A stretch of DNA of 10,248 nucleotides. It comes from Candidatus Thalassarchaeum betae. Lineage in GTDB: Archaea; Thermoplasmatota; Poseidoniia; Poseidoniales; Thalassarchaeaceae. Each line of letters starts with the position of its first letter. The first letter of the stretch is position 1. Shown here in pieces: positions 1-5,574 of this stretch. Position numbers and translations under genes: made by a program. The notes under the pieces were generated by a model, which saw only the letters and a list, made by a program, of their open reading frames with translations, searched no databases and was not told where the DNA came from. The stretch spans positions 1-10,248 of the forward strand of contig JAKUUO010000039.1 in NCBI GenBank assembly GCA_022448665.1, in the 5' to 3' direction.

Positions 1-235
1 CGCCGTCGACAGCGGACCACCGCTGATTCTGCTGATGGACTGGGACAGGACCGGAGGCAGATTACAGACCGGTCTCAGGGACAGGCTGATGGCCCTCGAT
101 GTCCCCGTGGACGAGGAGCTTAGGAGGGTGCTTCTGAAGGTGATGAAGCCCGAAGGCAGGACGGTGGAGTCCCTGGCCCCACACGCCAAATCGCTGCTTC
201 CGATGATTGAGGAGCAGCTCGAAGCACTGGGCTGA
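1..235 (+). CDS. Small archaeal Toprim-domain protein (UPF0292-like), C-terminal fragment
   Basis: The reading frame is open from base 2 and runs 77 codons to TGA at 233-235; the N-terminal part lies outside the window. The visible part holds a hydrophobic strand followed by an acidic motif, LILLMDWDRTGG. This matches the Toprim pattern of strand plus DxD with a following basic/glycine turn, where the two aspartates help bind Mg2+. The pattern resembles the short archaeal UPF0292 Toprim proteins, in which a similar LTDFDRKG motif is followed by a helix and a short C-terminal tail. Toprim domains occur in primases, topoisomerases and nucleases; the role of the stand-alone archaeal form is not clear. 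The gene ends immediately against the stop codon of the convergent Lrp-family gene. Assignment to the Toprim fold is fairly secure; the exact family is an inference from the C-terminal half only. Confidence 0.72.
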   Translation, partial: AVDSGPPLILLMDWDRTGGRLQTGLRDRLMALDVPVDEELRRVLLKVMKPEGRTVESLAPHAKSLLPMIEEQLEALG

Positions 236-685
236 CTACTCCTCCGGCAGAGTGGTCGGCGATTCCTTGACGGTGTTCAGGACGAGGTGGGTTACCGAGC
301 GCTCGACACCGTCGACTGACATGACGTTCTTGGACAACTCGTCCAAATCGCTTCTGTCGCGGGCCCGAGCGACGACCATGGAGTCGAAGTCACCGGTCAC
401 GTCGTACACTCCGTAGACGCGCGGGTCCTTGGCGATCTTCTCCTGGATCTCGATCAGACGACCCTTCTGTATGCGCAGCCCGATGACGACATTCAGGTCC
501 CATCCAATCTTCTCGGGATCCAGCAGCACGGCGTATCCGCGAATCACACCGGCCCCCTCGAGTTTGCGCACCCGATTGCTCACAGTGCCCAGGGAAACGC
601 CCACTTCCTTGGAGATCTTGCGCATCGAGGTCCTAGCGTCTCGCTGCAGTACCGAGAGGATGCGACGGTCGGTTTCGTCGAGCAT
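236..685 (-). CDS. Lrp/AsnC-family transcriptional regulator
   Basis: This is a 149-residue DNA-binding regulator of the feast/famine (Lrp/AsnC) family. An N-terminal helix-turn-helix spans about residues 1-50, beginning MLDETDRRILSVLQ, with a recognition helix around SLGTVSNRVRKLEGAGVI. A C-terminal RAM (ligand-binding, oligomerising) domain spans about 60-140 and includes the VYDVTGDFD turn. Such proteins usually bind DNA as dimers or octamers and respond to amino acids. The frame is open upstream to an ATG at 769, but the start at 685 is preferred. It gives the standard family beginning and length, and GGTGAT sits three bases before it. The gene lies 95 bp downstream of, and on the same strand as, the RNA methyltransferase gene, so it may be co-transcribed or have its own promoter. 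An 11-bp palindrome at 702-712 just upstream could be an autoregulatory site; that is inference. Its ligand and targets cannot be read from sequence. Confidence 0.93.
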   Translation of the reverse strand: MLDETDRRILSVLQRDARTSMRKISKEVGVSLGTVSNRVRKLEGAGVIRGYAVLLDPEKIGWDLNVVIGLRIQKGRLIEIQEKIAKDPRVYGVYDVTGDFDSMVVARARDRSDLDELSKNVMSVDGVERSVTHLVLNTVKESPTTLPEE

Positions 686-688
686 GTA

Positions 689-694
689 ATCACC
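689..694 (-). promoter_or_regulatory. Ribosome binding site of the Lrp/AsnC gene
   Basis: On the minus strand GGTGAT lies three bases before ATG 685. It matches the 3' part of the archaeal Shine-Dalgarno complement (GGAGGTGATC). It is the main reason for choosing the internal start over the longer open frame beginning at 769. Confidence 0.6.
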
Positions 695-780
695 GGGAGT
701 TGCGGAGTCCGCGATACGGCTATTGAACATATGCCGGCGACTAGGATAGTTGCTTGGTCGAACGTTCATCGGGATGGCCG

Positions 781-2427
781 CTATTCCTCTTCTTTCTCAG
801 TTATCGACAATCCGCGTTTGAGTGAGAGAATCCGGCGCTCTGCTTTCCCCAGCATCAGGCTCACCCGTACCCCGACCCACACCGGCACGCAGTCCCGGGT
901 GGCTCGATCGATGAGAATGTGACCGCCTCTGACAGCATTCACCCCAGCCTCGTCAGGGGACATCTCCTCATCTGCAAGCAGAGCATCGATGAGATCGCCG
1001 TCGACCTCGCTTGAGGCGTTCGGCAGCCTCGGAGCCAGTTCGTGTGCCGCCCCTGCGACGATCCTCTCGACATCGCCTCCTCGCAGGCGCGCGGCACTGA
1101 GTCCGAGGTGGATGACTTTGAGCGGGCGCCAGCGCCCACCCGGAATCCTCGTCCGACCGCCGCGCCGGCTCCTTTCGGACTCCCAGACATCGTGCACCTC
1201 GGGAGTCGAAAGCAGCAGCCGCTTGCCACGCAGCCAGAGGTCGTCCGGCAACGCCCCCCAAGCCGACTCCACTACCGAAGCGACCTCGTCTGGAATCGGG
1301 CGGGGGGAGTTGTCGGAGTCCGGCTTAACCTCCTCAGCGGTCATCTTCACCTCGACCTCGGGAGCCGGACGCTCGGGCGCGTCCTCGGACTTCTCCAGCA
1401 CAGCGAGGAAGAATCCACCACCTCCTATCTTGTCGTTCCACACGCGCATGGAGCGAGGCAGTTGCGAGGCGATGCCCTGCTCGCTTGGTGGCTGCATGGA
1501 TTCAGGAATCTCGACCACAGCGACCCCGCCGCCATCGTCTAGACTGGGCCAGTCGGTGCGTCCGGCCTCACCGGGCACATCGGGCAGCAGCTCCATGACC
1601 GATTTCATGTCGACGCCCTCGGAGTTGCGCAGCACCTCAGCCACAACCGCCTCGTCTTCGACTGGGTCGAGCGAACAGGTCGCGTAGACTACCCTTCCAC
1701 CGGGCTTCACCAGCGCTACAGCCCGCGACAGCAGGGCGACCTGCAGGTCGTGGAGGGAGCGTCCTCCGGAGGGGAGCCACTTGCCCCAGACATCGGGGTT
1801 CTTCCTAGTAGTCCCCGAACCGGTGCAGGGGACATCGACTAGGATCCTGTCGAAGCCAGATTCGGGCACACGCGGGATGTACCGACCGTCGTGGTGCACG
1901 ACGACCGGGGTTCTGGATCCATGCCTCTGTACGTTAGTCACCAGCATGTTGACCCTCGAGTTCACCACCTCGTTTGCGAATACCGCCCCTGCTTCGCCCA
2001 GGTGCTCTGAGATCTGAGTCGTCTTGGAGCCGGGCGAGGCGCACATGTCGAGAACCACTTCCCCGGGCTGCGCGTCCAGAGCGATTGCTGGCAGCATCGA
2101 GACCGCCTCCTGACGGGTCAGCCTGCCAGTCTCGTGGAGGTCGGCCAGCATCTCTCTGATGTCGCCCTCGGCAGCACCTCGATTGAACGGCAGCGTCCAA
2201 GCGCTGCCGGGTCCGATGAACCACCCTATCCTCTCGGAGCCTATCCCCTCCAACCAACCCTCGGTCCATTCGCTGTCGGACCTCAGTGGGTTGACGCGGA
2301 CTGTCTCGGGCAGTCTGTCGAACGAGCCCGCGAGCCAATTCTCCGGATCGTCCCTCCAGACTGACACCGCTTGCAGCAGGATGCTCTCCCGCGCTAGTTG
2401 GTCCCAAGGCACCTCGCTCTGGCTCAT
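781..2427 (-). CDS. RNA cytosine-C5 methyltransferase, NSUN2/Trm4-like (NOL1/NOP2/Sun family)
   Basis: This 548-residue SAM-dependent enzyme is predicted to methylate C5 of cytosine in tRNA (possibly rRNA). The Rossmann methyltransferase core spans about residues 100-350. The SAM-binding motif I is DMCASPGSKT (127-136). Motif IV is DVPCTGSGT with Cys201, and motif VI is YATCS with Cys251. In this family the motif VI cysteine is the nucleophile and the motif IV cysteine helps product release, so both catalytic residues are present. The stretch RKNPDVWGKW after motif IV is typical of the Trm4/NSUN2 branch. A variable acidic linker (about 350-400) leads to a C-terminal region with KVIHLGLSAARLRGGDVERI, resembling the PUA-like RNA-binding tail of that branch. 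ATG at 2427 has no evident Shine-Dalgarno, so the message may be leaderless or have a very short leader. The Lrp/AsnC gene follows 95 bp downstream. The family call is firm; the exact RNA target is not. Confidence 0.92.
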   Translation of the reverse strand: MSQSEVPWDQLARESILLQAVSVWRDDPENWLAGSFDRLPETVRVNPLRSDSEWTEGWLEGIGSERIGWFIGPGSAWTLPFNRGAAEGDIREMLADLHETGRLTRQEAVSMLPAIALDAQPGEVVLDMCASPGSKTTQISEHLGEAGAVFANEVVNSRVNMLVTNVQRHGSRTPVVVHHDGRYIPRVPESGFDRILVDVPCTGSGTTRKNPDVWGKWLPSGGRSLHDLQVALLSRAVALVKPGGRVVYATCSLDPVEDEAVVAEVLRNSEGVDMKSVMELLPDVPGEAGRTDWPSLDDGGGVAVVEIPESMQPPSEQGIASQLPRSMRVWNDKIGGGGFFLAVLEKSEDAPERPAPEVEVKMTAEEVKPDSDNSPRPIPDEVASVVESAWGALPDDLWLRGKRLLLSTPEVHDVWESERSRRGGRTRIPGGRWRPLKVIHLGLSAARLRGGDVERIVAGAAHELAPRLPNASSEVDGDLIDALLADEEMSPDEAGVNAVRGGHILIDRATRDCVPVWVGVRVSLMLGKAERRILSLKRGLSITEKEEE

Positions 2428-2441
2428 GGCCCACGGGCGAG

Positions 2442-2490
2442 AGCGCCACGCATCAATTACTCGATGGCGCTGTTCCGCGAGTCGAGCGCC
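2442..2490. repeat. Three alternating 6-7 bp inverted repeats in a divergent promoter region
   Basis: AGCGCCA (2442-2448) pairs with TGGCGCT (2465-2471) across 16 bases. The core of the second copy, GGCGCT, also pairs with AGCGCC (2485-2490) across 13 bases. The middle copy can therefore pair with either flank but not both. The element lies between the start of the methyltransferase gene (minus) and the 120-residue protein gene (plus). It may be a regulator binding array or an RNA switch; chance pairing in GC-rich DNA cannot be excluded. Confidence 0.4.
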
Positions 2491-2524
2491 CTGTTCGATT
2501 GGCCGTCTAGCACCGAACGCATCG

Positions 2525-2537
2525 TAAATGGTTAAAC
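2525..2537 (+). promoter_or_regulatory. Candidate TATA box for the 120-residue protein gene
   Basis: An A/T-rich run, TAAATGGTTAAAC, stands out in GC-rich surroundings about 45 bases before ATG 2580. An archaeal TATA element here would place transcription initiation roughly 25 bases downstream. That leaves a leader of about 20 bases containing the hairpin at 2561-2574. The call rests on composition and spacing only. Confidence 0.35.
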
Positions 2538-2560
2538 CCTCAGCGAAGCGATTGGCGTCC

Positions 2561-2574
2561 GCGGCGCAAGCCGC
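2561..2574 (+). other. GNRA-tetraloop hairpin just before a start codon
   Basis: GCGGC-GCAA-GCCGC forms a perfect 5-bp stem closed by a GCAA (GNRA class) tetraloop, an unusually stable RNA loop. It ends five bases before ATG 2580. If transcribed it would sit where the ribosome must bind and could affect initiation. No alternative Shine-Dalgarno is visible for this gene. Confidence 0.35.
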
Positions 2575-2579
2575 ATGGG

Positions 2580-2942
2580 ATGCACATGAGAGGATTAGGT
2601 AGGAGAATTGCTAGGAGCTCGGGAGAACCAACGAAGACTGACTTGAAGGGGGCGACTAGGAAACTGGTCGAACTGGTCGAGCGCGCTAGGGCCGTAGGGA
2701 GGGAGCAGGGCCCCCTCGTGCCCGTCGAAGCGCTCGTGACCATAGAGCGCGACAAGTGGATATGGCAGATCGTTGACCGCGAAGTCCTCGATATCCTCAG
2801 TCACAGACTGGTGTTCGAGTCCAACAACGGGAAACGCCGAGAGATCCTGATGACGGCGTGCATCGACACCGCGATGAGCGCGGCGTCGAGGATAGTCGAG
2901 CTCGATGGAGGGTGCGTCTTGATCGAGACGCTGGACCCCTGA
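2580..2942 (+). CDS. 120-residue protein, possible divergent L18e/L15-fold protein
   Basis: I cannot assign this protein firmly. It is coding-like: third codon positions are GC-rich as in the neighbours, and the gene is followed on the same strand by sec61-beta after a 69-bp gap. The product is basic at its N-terminus and has length 120, the usual size of archaeal ribosomal protein L18e. By eye, three segments can be laid along L18e: TRKLVELVERARAVGREQG near the N-terminus, the central stretch ending in REVL, and SAASRIVELDGGCVLIETL at the C-terminus, where L18e has a similar Ala-rich helix, Gly-Gly turn and strand. The arginine-rich rRNA-binding segment of true L18e is not visible, so it would be a diverged relative rather than the standard ribosomal protein. 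ATG 2580 and ATG 2586 are both possible starts; neither has a clear Shine-Dalgarno. A gene here is likely; the family is an inference. Confidence 0.72.
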   Translation: MHMRGLGRRIARSSGEPTKTDLKGATRKLVELVERARAVGREQGPLVPVEALVTIERDKWIWQIVDREVLDILSHRLVFESNNGKRREILMTACIDTAMSAASRIVELDGGCVLIETLDP

Positions 2943-2944
2943 TT

Positions 2945-2961
2945 CGACCCCTATGGGGTCG
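2945..2961. repeat. Perfect 7-bp inverted repeat between the 120-residue gene and sec61-beta
   Basis: CGACCCC-TAT-GGGGTCG begins two bases after the TGA of the upstream gene and ends about 50 bases before the sec61-beta ATG. As RNA it is a stable 7-bp hairpin with a three-base loop. It is not followed by a T-run, so a classic intrinsic terminator is unlikely. A processing site or a protein-binding palindrome for sec61-beta are alternatives. Confidence 0.45.
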
Positions 2962-2981
2962 CATTCCCCCTTCTCGCGGGC

Positions 2982-3002
2982 TTGAAATAGTGCAGGCAGG
3001 TG
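2982..3002 (+). promoter_or_regulatory. Candidate promoter box and Shine-Dalgarno of sec61-beta
   Basis: TTGAAATAG (2982-2990) is the only A/T-rich stretch in the gap and lies about 26 bases before ATG 3012, the spacing expected for a TATA box with a leaderless message. AGGTG (2998-3002), nine bases before the same ATG, is an alternative signal if initiation occurs on a longer transcript. Both support ATG 3012 rather than the in-frame GTG at 3000. The evidence is weak individually. Confidence 0.3.
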
Positions 3003-3011
3003 CGACGGCCG

Positions 3012-3203
3012 ATGGCTAAGGAGAAGAAGAGCAGTGGAATCCAGCAGGCTGCTGGACTGATTCGCTACTTCGACGAGGAGTCCGAGGACGCCATACAGAT
3101 CTCGAAGGGCTCGATTTACGCGATCTGCATAATCTTCTCGGTGGGCATCTACCTAGCCAATTATGGAGTGTGGTCCTGGATGTGGGCCACGCTGGGACTG
3201 TGA
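3012..3203 (+). CDS. Preprotein translocase subunit Sec61-beta (SecG functional counterpart)
   Basis: A 63-residue tail-anchored subunit of the SecYE-beta protein export channel. The N-terminal cytosolic part carries the archaeal Sec61-beta signature: a basic start (MAKEKKSSG), then AAGLIRYFDEESEDAIQISK, where the GL-(I/M)-RYF(D/E)EE block is the family hallmark. A single transmembrane helix follows at about residues 33-53 (SIYAICIIFSVGIYLANYGV), ending close to the C-terminus. Length matches the family (about 50-65 residues). The subunit is accessory: it associates with SecY and assists insertion and translocation but is not the pore. ATG 3012 is chosen over GTG 3000 because family members begin with MAK-type N-termini and an AGGTG lies nine bases upstream. 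Its TGA abuts the convergent gene's stop with no intervening base, forming the palindrome TGATCA. Confidence 0.93.
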   Translation: MAKEKKSSGIQQAAGLIRYFDEESEDAIQISKGSIYAICIIFSVGIYLANYGVWSWMWATLGL

Positions 3204-4043
3204 TCACTCCTCTTCGGAGAGGTCGACGAAGGGAACCTCGTCGAGCAGGTGCTCAGCACCGACATCATCCTGCTTCTGGGTGTTCGGAGCGGCTGAGTGC
3301 CGCTGAGCCAACCGCTCAGTCTCACGCACCTCTGTGCTCGGGTCGGCCTCAATGATGGCGCTGGCCGCGCGTCCCAGCGCCCGCTCGACGGCCGGGGCAT
3401 TGCGGTCCGCCAGAGCGGCCCGAGCCTCCTGCAGCGCATTGTCGGCGGCATCGAGAACCCCCTCGGCTGACTGGTCGAGGCCCCTGAGCCTCCTCAGGGC
3501 ATCCTCGAGATGGTTAACCTCCTCGGCCATGTCCTCCCTCGCTCGGCTGATGAGGCTCTCCCAGGCCTCCTTGTGCTGCGAGGAGTCGCACTCCGAGGCT
3601 CTCTCGAACTGTCGCAGCCGTGAAGCCTCCCAAGGGTTCCTGCCGAGTGAGGCGACGAGGTCGTGGACGCACCTCGCTCGCAACCCCAGGGGACCCGTGA
3701 TCTCGATTCTGTTGAGGAAGCTGGTCGCGAACAGTCCGAAGCCCCAGTATGCCCGGCTGGTGATGGTCAAGGACAGCTCGTTAGCGCGGGAGACCAACTC
3801 CCACTTCTGCTCGTCGTAGCCCGGCTGCTTTGTGAATCTGGGCGGGTCGTGGGGACCGAGAGCCCGCAGCGCCGCTTGGCCAACGTCACCTAGGAACACC
3901 TTCCCCCCTGCCCCGGGCCAGCCTTCGGCGCGAAGATAACCCTCCTCGTCTATCGTCATCCTCGGTTTCCCGTCGCACACCTGCGCGTAGAGCACTGTGA
4001 CGCTGGGGTCCGACCCCACAGGTCGTTCTGAGTCATCAGTCAC
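3204..4043 (-). CDS. Unrecognised 279-residue protein with predicted C-terminal coiled-coil region
   Basis: I do not recognise a family. The N-terminal half (about 1-135) looks like a mixed alpha/beta globular domain, with strands such as VTVLYAQVC and LSLTITSRAYWGFGLFATSF. The second half (about 140-250) is Ala/Glu/Arg-rich helical sequence (HLEDALRRLRGL, ALQEARAALADR, AVERALGRAASAII) likely to form coiled coil or a helical bundle. The last 20 residues are acidic (DEVPFVDLSEEE). There is no signal peptide or membrane segment, so it is probably cytosolic. The start is GTG at 4043, with GAGGT two bases before it; no in-frame ATG lies near. It is transcribed divergently from the 64-residue gene across a 79-bp region with a strong inverted repeat, which may be a shared operator. 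It looks lineage-specific, with no functional clue from its neighbours. Coding status is supported by length and by GC-rich third positions. Confidence 0.82.
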   Translation of the reverse strand: MTDDSERPVGSDPSVTVLYAQVCDGKPRMTIDEEGYLRAEGWPGAGGKVFLGDVGQAALRALGPHDPPRFTKQPGYDEQKWELVSRANELSLTITSRAYWGFGLFATSFLNRIEITGPLGLRARCVHDLVASLGRNPWEASRLRQFERASECDSSQHKEAWESLISRAREDMAEEVNHLEDALRRLRGLDQSAEGVLDAADNALQEARAALADRNAPAVERALGRAASAIIEADPSTEVRETERLAQRHSAAPNTQKQDDVGAEHLLDEVPFVDLSEEE

Positions 4044-4054
4044 GGACCTCTGCG

Positions 4055-4083
4055 AGCGCGCGACGGGTTGAACGTTGCGCGCT
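4055..4083. promoter_or_regulatory. Imperfect 10-bp inverted repeat in a divergent promoter region (candidate operator)
   Basis: AGCGCGCGAC (4055-4064) and GTTGCGCGCT (4074-4083) are inverted copies with one mismatch, separated by the nine bases GGGTTGAAC. The half-sites are 19 bp apart centre to centre, near two helical turns, the geometry expected for a dimeric helix-turn-helix regulator. It lies in the 79-bp gap between a leftward GTG start (4043) and a rightward ATG (4123), so one bound protein could control both genes. The binding protein is unknown. Confidence 0.5.
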
Positions 4084-4122
4084 GGTGGGAACCCCTAAGA
4101 CCCTCCAAACCGAGCGTATCTC

Positions 4123-4317
4123 ATGCCGCGCCGGAAGTACGGAAGGCTCCAGAAGGTGGTCGAGCGCCCTCCTTCTGACAATTGCAGCAGGTGCAGAGCA
4201 GGGAAGCACTGCCCCATCCCGTCCCACCCGGGATTCTCCATACCAGCGGACCGCGAGTGGCAGGGCCCCGAGTCGGTGGACAAGCGCGGCAACAAGAAGA
4301 ACCCGGCTAGGAAGTAG
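4123..4317 (+). CDS. 64-residue basic protein with a Cys/His cluster (possible zinc site)
   Basis: No family is recognised. The product is strongly basic at both ends (MPRRKYGRLQ at the start, KRGNKKNPARK at the end). In the middle it has CSRCRAGKHC followed by a histidine five residues later: Cys21, Cys24, His29, Cys30 and His35. This could form a small zinc site, with basic tails that might contact nucleic acid; both points are inference. Codon choice (AGG/CGC for Arg, AAG for Lys, GC-rich third positions) matches the neighbours and supports real coding over overlapping frames. The ATG has no obvious Shine-Dalgarno. The gene stops two bases before the stop codon of the convergent recombinase gene, so the two genes are packed tail to tail. 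Confidence 0.6.
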   Translation: MPRRKYGRLQKVVERPPSDNCSRCRAGKHCPIPSHPGFSIPADREWQGPESVDKRGNKKNPARK

Positions 4318-4319
4318 TC

Positions 4320-5456
4320 TCAAGGGATTCTCTGGTAGGGCGCCTCGCCGACATCGGGCAACGCCTCTTCGGCTTCGATGACCGTGACTTCGTCGGAATC
4401 ATCGGTAGCGGCCCTCTCCCTCTGGGCACGGTGGTAGATCTCCCTCAGAGTCTGATCGCCGATCTCCAAGTACACCCTCGTCGTTGCAATGCTAGCGTGA
4501 CCCAGTAGCCTCTGGATGGTGACGAGGTCGGCGCCGCGTTCCAGAAGCCCGGTAGCGAAGGTGTGCCGAAGCGTGTGTGGGCTGAGGCGGGAGCGCGGTA
4601 TATCGGCAGCGTCAGCCAGCCTGTCCATCAGTTTCTGGACCGAGCGCGGATTCATCCTGCGGCCCCTGCTGGAGAGCAGGAGTGAGCGCTGCTCGTTCTC
4701 CCGGTCGCAGATTCCCATCCTGGTATTGCGAATCGGAGTCCAGCCCTCGATGGCCTTCACCGTTGCTTGGGTGAACAGGACCGTGCGGTCCTTCTCCCCC
4801 TTGCCAGCGATTACCAAGGCGGACATGTCTTCGGTGTCGACATCATCTGTGTCCAGCCCGCACAACTCTGAGACCCGCAGGCCGGTGTCTAGGAGTATGG
4901 TCACTACAGGCTGCGCCAACGGGTCCTCCGACTGGCTTGCAGCTGATCTGACCCTGCTCAGCTCTTTGCGCCCCAGGGTCCGTGGCAGCGAGCGACTCCG
5001 GTTCGGCCTCTGTATCCAGTCGGGTATCGAGTGCCCGACCCACTGCAGGAGGTGCGAAGCAGCGGCGATTCTGGCGTTGACGGTCGCCGGCTTGAGTTCG
5101 CCTATCGAGTTCAGCCAGGCATCGAGCCTGCCTCGATTGGGGTCGACCCTCGAGTGAAATTCCAAGACACTCAGTGCCTTGGCCCCGTCCCAGTCCAAAT
5201 TACTCTCTCCCGGCAGCGCCGTCGTGCTGAGGGTTCGAGCCGCGACCGTGTAGGCACGGATTGTGTGCTCGCTCTTCTTCTCGGTCCTCAGTCGCTGGGT
5301 CCAGCAGTCGAACCAAGGCAGGCCTGTGAGGCTGTGGAGTCGAGGGGGAAGGGGAGAACCGCTTCCCCCTCCGATGTCTGCGAGTCTGTTTCCGAGCCGC
5401 CCCCCCAGACCGATATTGATCCAGGACCCCGCACCATCTTCATTCTGTTCAGTCAA
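4320..5456 (-). CDS. xerA: Xer-type tyrosine recombinase/integrase (XerA/XerC/XerD-like)
   Basis: A 378-residue site-specific recombinase that cuts and rejoins DNA through a tyrosine-phosphate intermediate; archaeal XerA resolves chromosome dimers at dif sites. The N-terminal SAM-like core-binding domain spans about residues 45-145 (HTIRAYTVAARTL; TVNARIAAASHLLQWV). In the catalytic domain (about 160-345) all expected residues are visible: Arg194 in DTGLRVSELCGL, the lysine hairpin GKGEKDR, His294 and Arg297 in SPHTLRHTFATG, His320 in LLGHASIATT and nucleophile Tyr329. The protein is longer than usual for XerA (about 280-300). It has about 45 extra Gly-rich N-terminal residues and about 35 acidic C-terminal residues (TVIEAEEALPDVGEA). 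The only plausible start is TTG 5456: no in-frame ATG or GTG occurs before the upstream stop or early in the gene, and GAGGG lies just before it. It follows rimK on the same strand after 143 bp rich in hairpins. It is not flanked by visible phage or IS genes, so a housekeeping role is more likely than a mobile one. Confidence 0.9.
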   Translation of the reverse strand: MTEQNEDGAGSWINIGLGGRLGNRLADIGGGSGSPLPPRLHSLTGLPWFDCWTQRLRTEKKSEHTIRAYTVAARTLSTTALPGESNLDWDGAKALSVLEFHSRVDPNRGRLDAWLNSIGELKPATVNARIAAASHLLQWVGHSIPDWIQRPNRSRSLPRTLGRKELSRVRSAASQSEDPLAQPVVTILLDTGLRVSELCGLDTDDVDTEDMSALVIAGKGEKDRTVLFTQATVKAIEGWTPIRNTRMGICDRENEQRSLLLSSRGRRMNPRSVQKLMDRLADAADIPRSRLSPHTLRHTFATGLLERGADLVTIQRLLGHASIATTRVYLEIGDQTLREIYHRAQRERAATDDSDEVTVIEAEEALPDVGEAPYQRIP

Positions 5457-5494
5457 TTCCCTCGCCTCATAGCCGCGAACGGCCGTGCATCCCT

Positions 5495-5532
5495 GCCCTT
5501 ACGGGCGAGCCCAAGTCCGCCTATGCAGACTT
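5495..5532 (-). other. Two adjacent hairpins upstream of the recombinase gene
   Basis: On the transcribed (minus) strand, AAGTCTGC-ATAG-GCGGACTT (5532-5513) forms an 8-bp stem with one G-T wobble and a four-base loop. It is followed by GCCC-GTAA-GGGC (5506-5495), a short stem capped by a GNRA-class tetraloop. Both lie in the leader of the recombinase gene, 40-75 bases before its TTG start. They could be part of a structured 5' untranslated region. Confidence 0.4.
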
Positions 5533-5538
5533 GAATGC

Positions 5539-5561
5539 TTCTCTCCCCAAAGGGGTGAGAA
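5539..5561. repeat. 10-bp inverted repeat with one mismatch between rimK and the recombinase gene
   Basis: On +, TTCTCTCCCC-AAA-GGGGTGAGAA pairs over ten positions with a single T-T mismatch and a three-base loop. As RNA from the minus strand it is a strong hairpin in the intergenic region downstream of rimK. It may be a second terminator element, a processing site or part of a structured leader. Confidence 0.45.
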
Positions 5562-5574
5562 CCCTCGTTTGGAA

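Noticed and set aside
989..1687. Plus-strand 232-codon frame antisense to the RNA methyltransferase
   Set aside because: Ser/Pro/Arg-rich shadow translation opposite a gene with intact catalytic motifs.
2491..2505. TTCGATT resembling a tRNA T-loop
   Set aside because: The flanking bases do not form the required 5-bp stem, and no cloverleaf can be drawn around it.
4036..4323. Minus-strand 95-codon frame antisense to the 64-residue gene
   Set aside because: It overlaps the starts and stops of neighbouring genes, and its codon pattern is less like the neighbours than that of the plus-strand frame.
4320..5456. Recombinase as the integrase of a mobile element
   Set aside because: There are no flanking phage, IS or tRNA-attachment features, and its neighbours share the same base and codon composition. 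A housekeeping Xer role is more economical.
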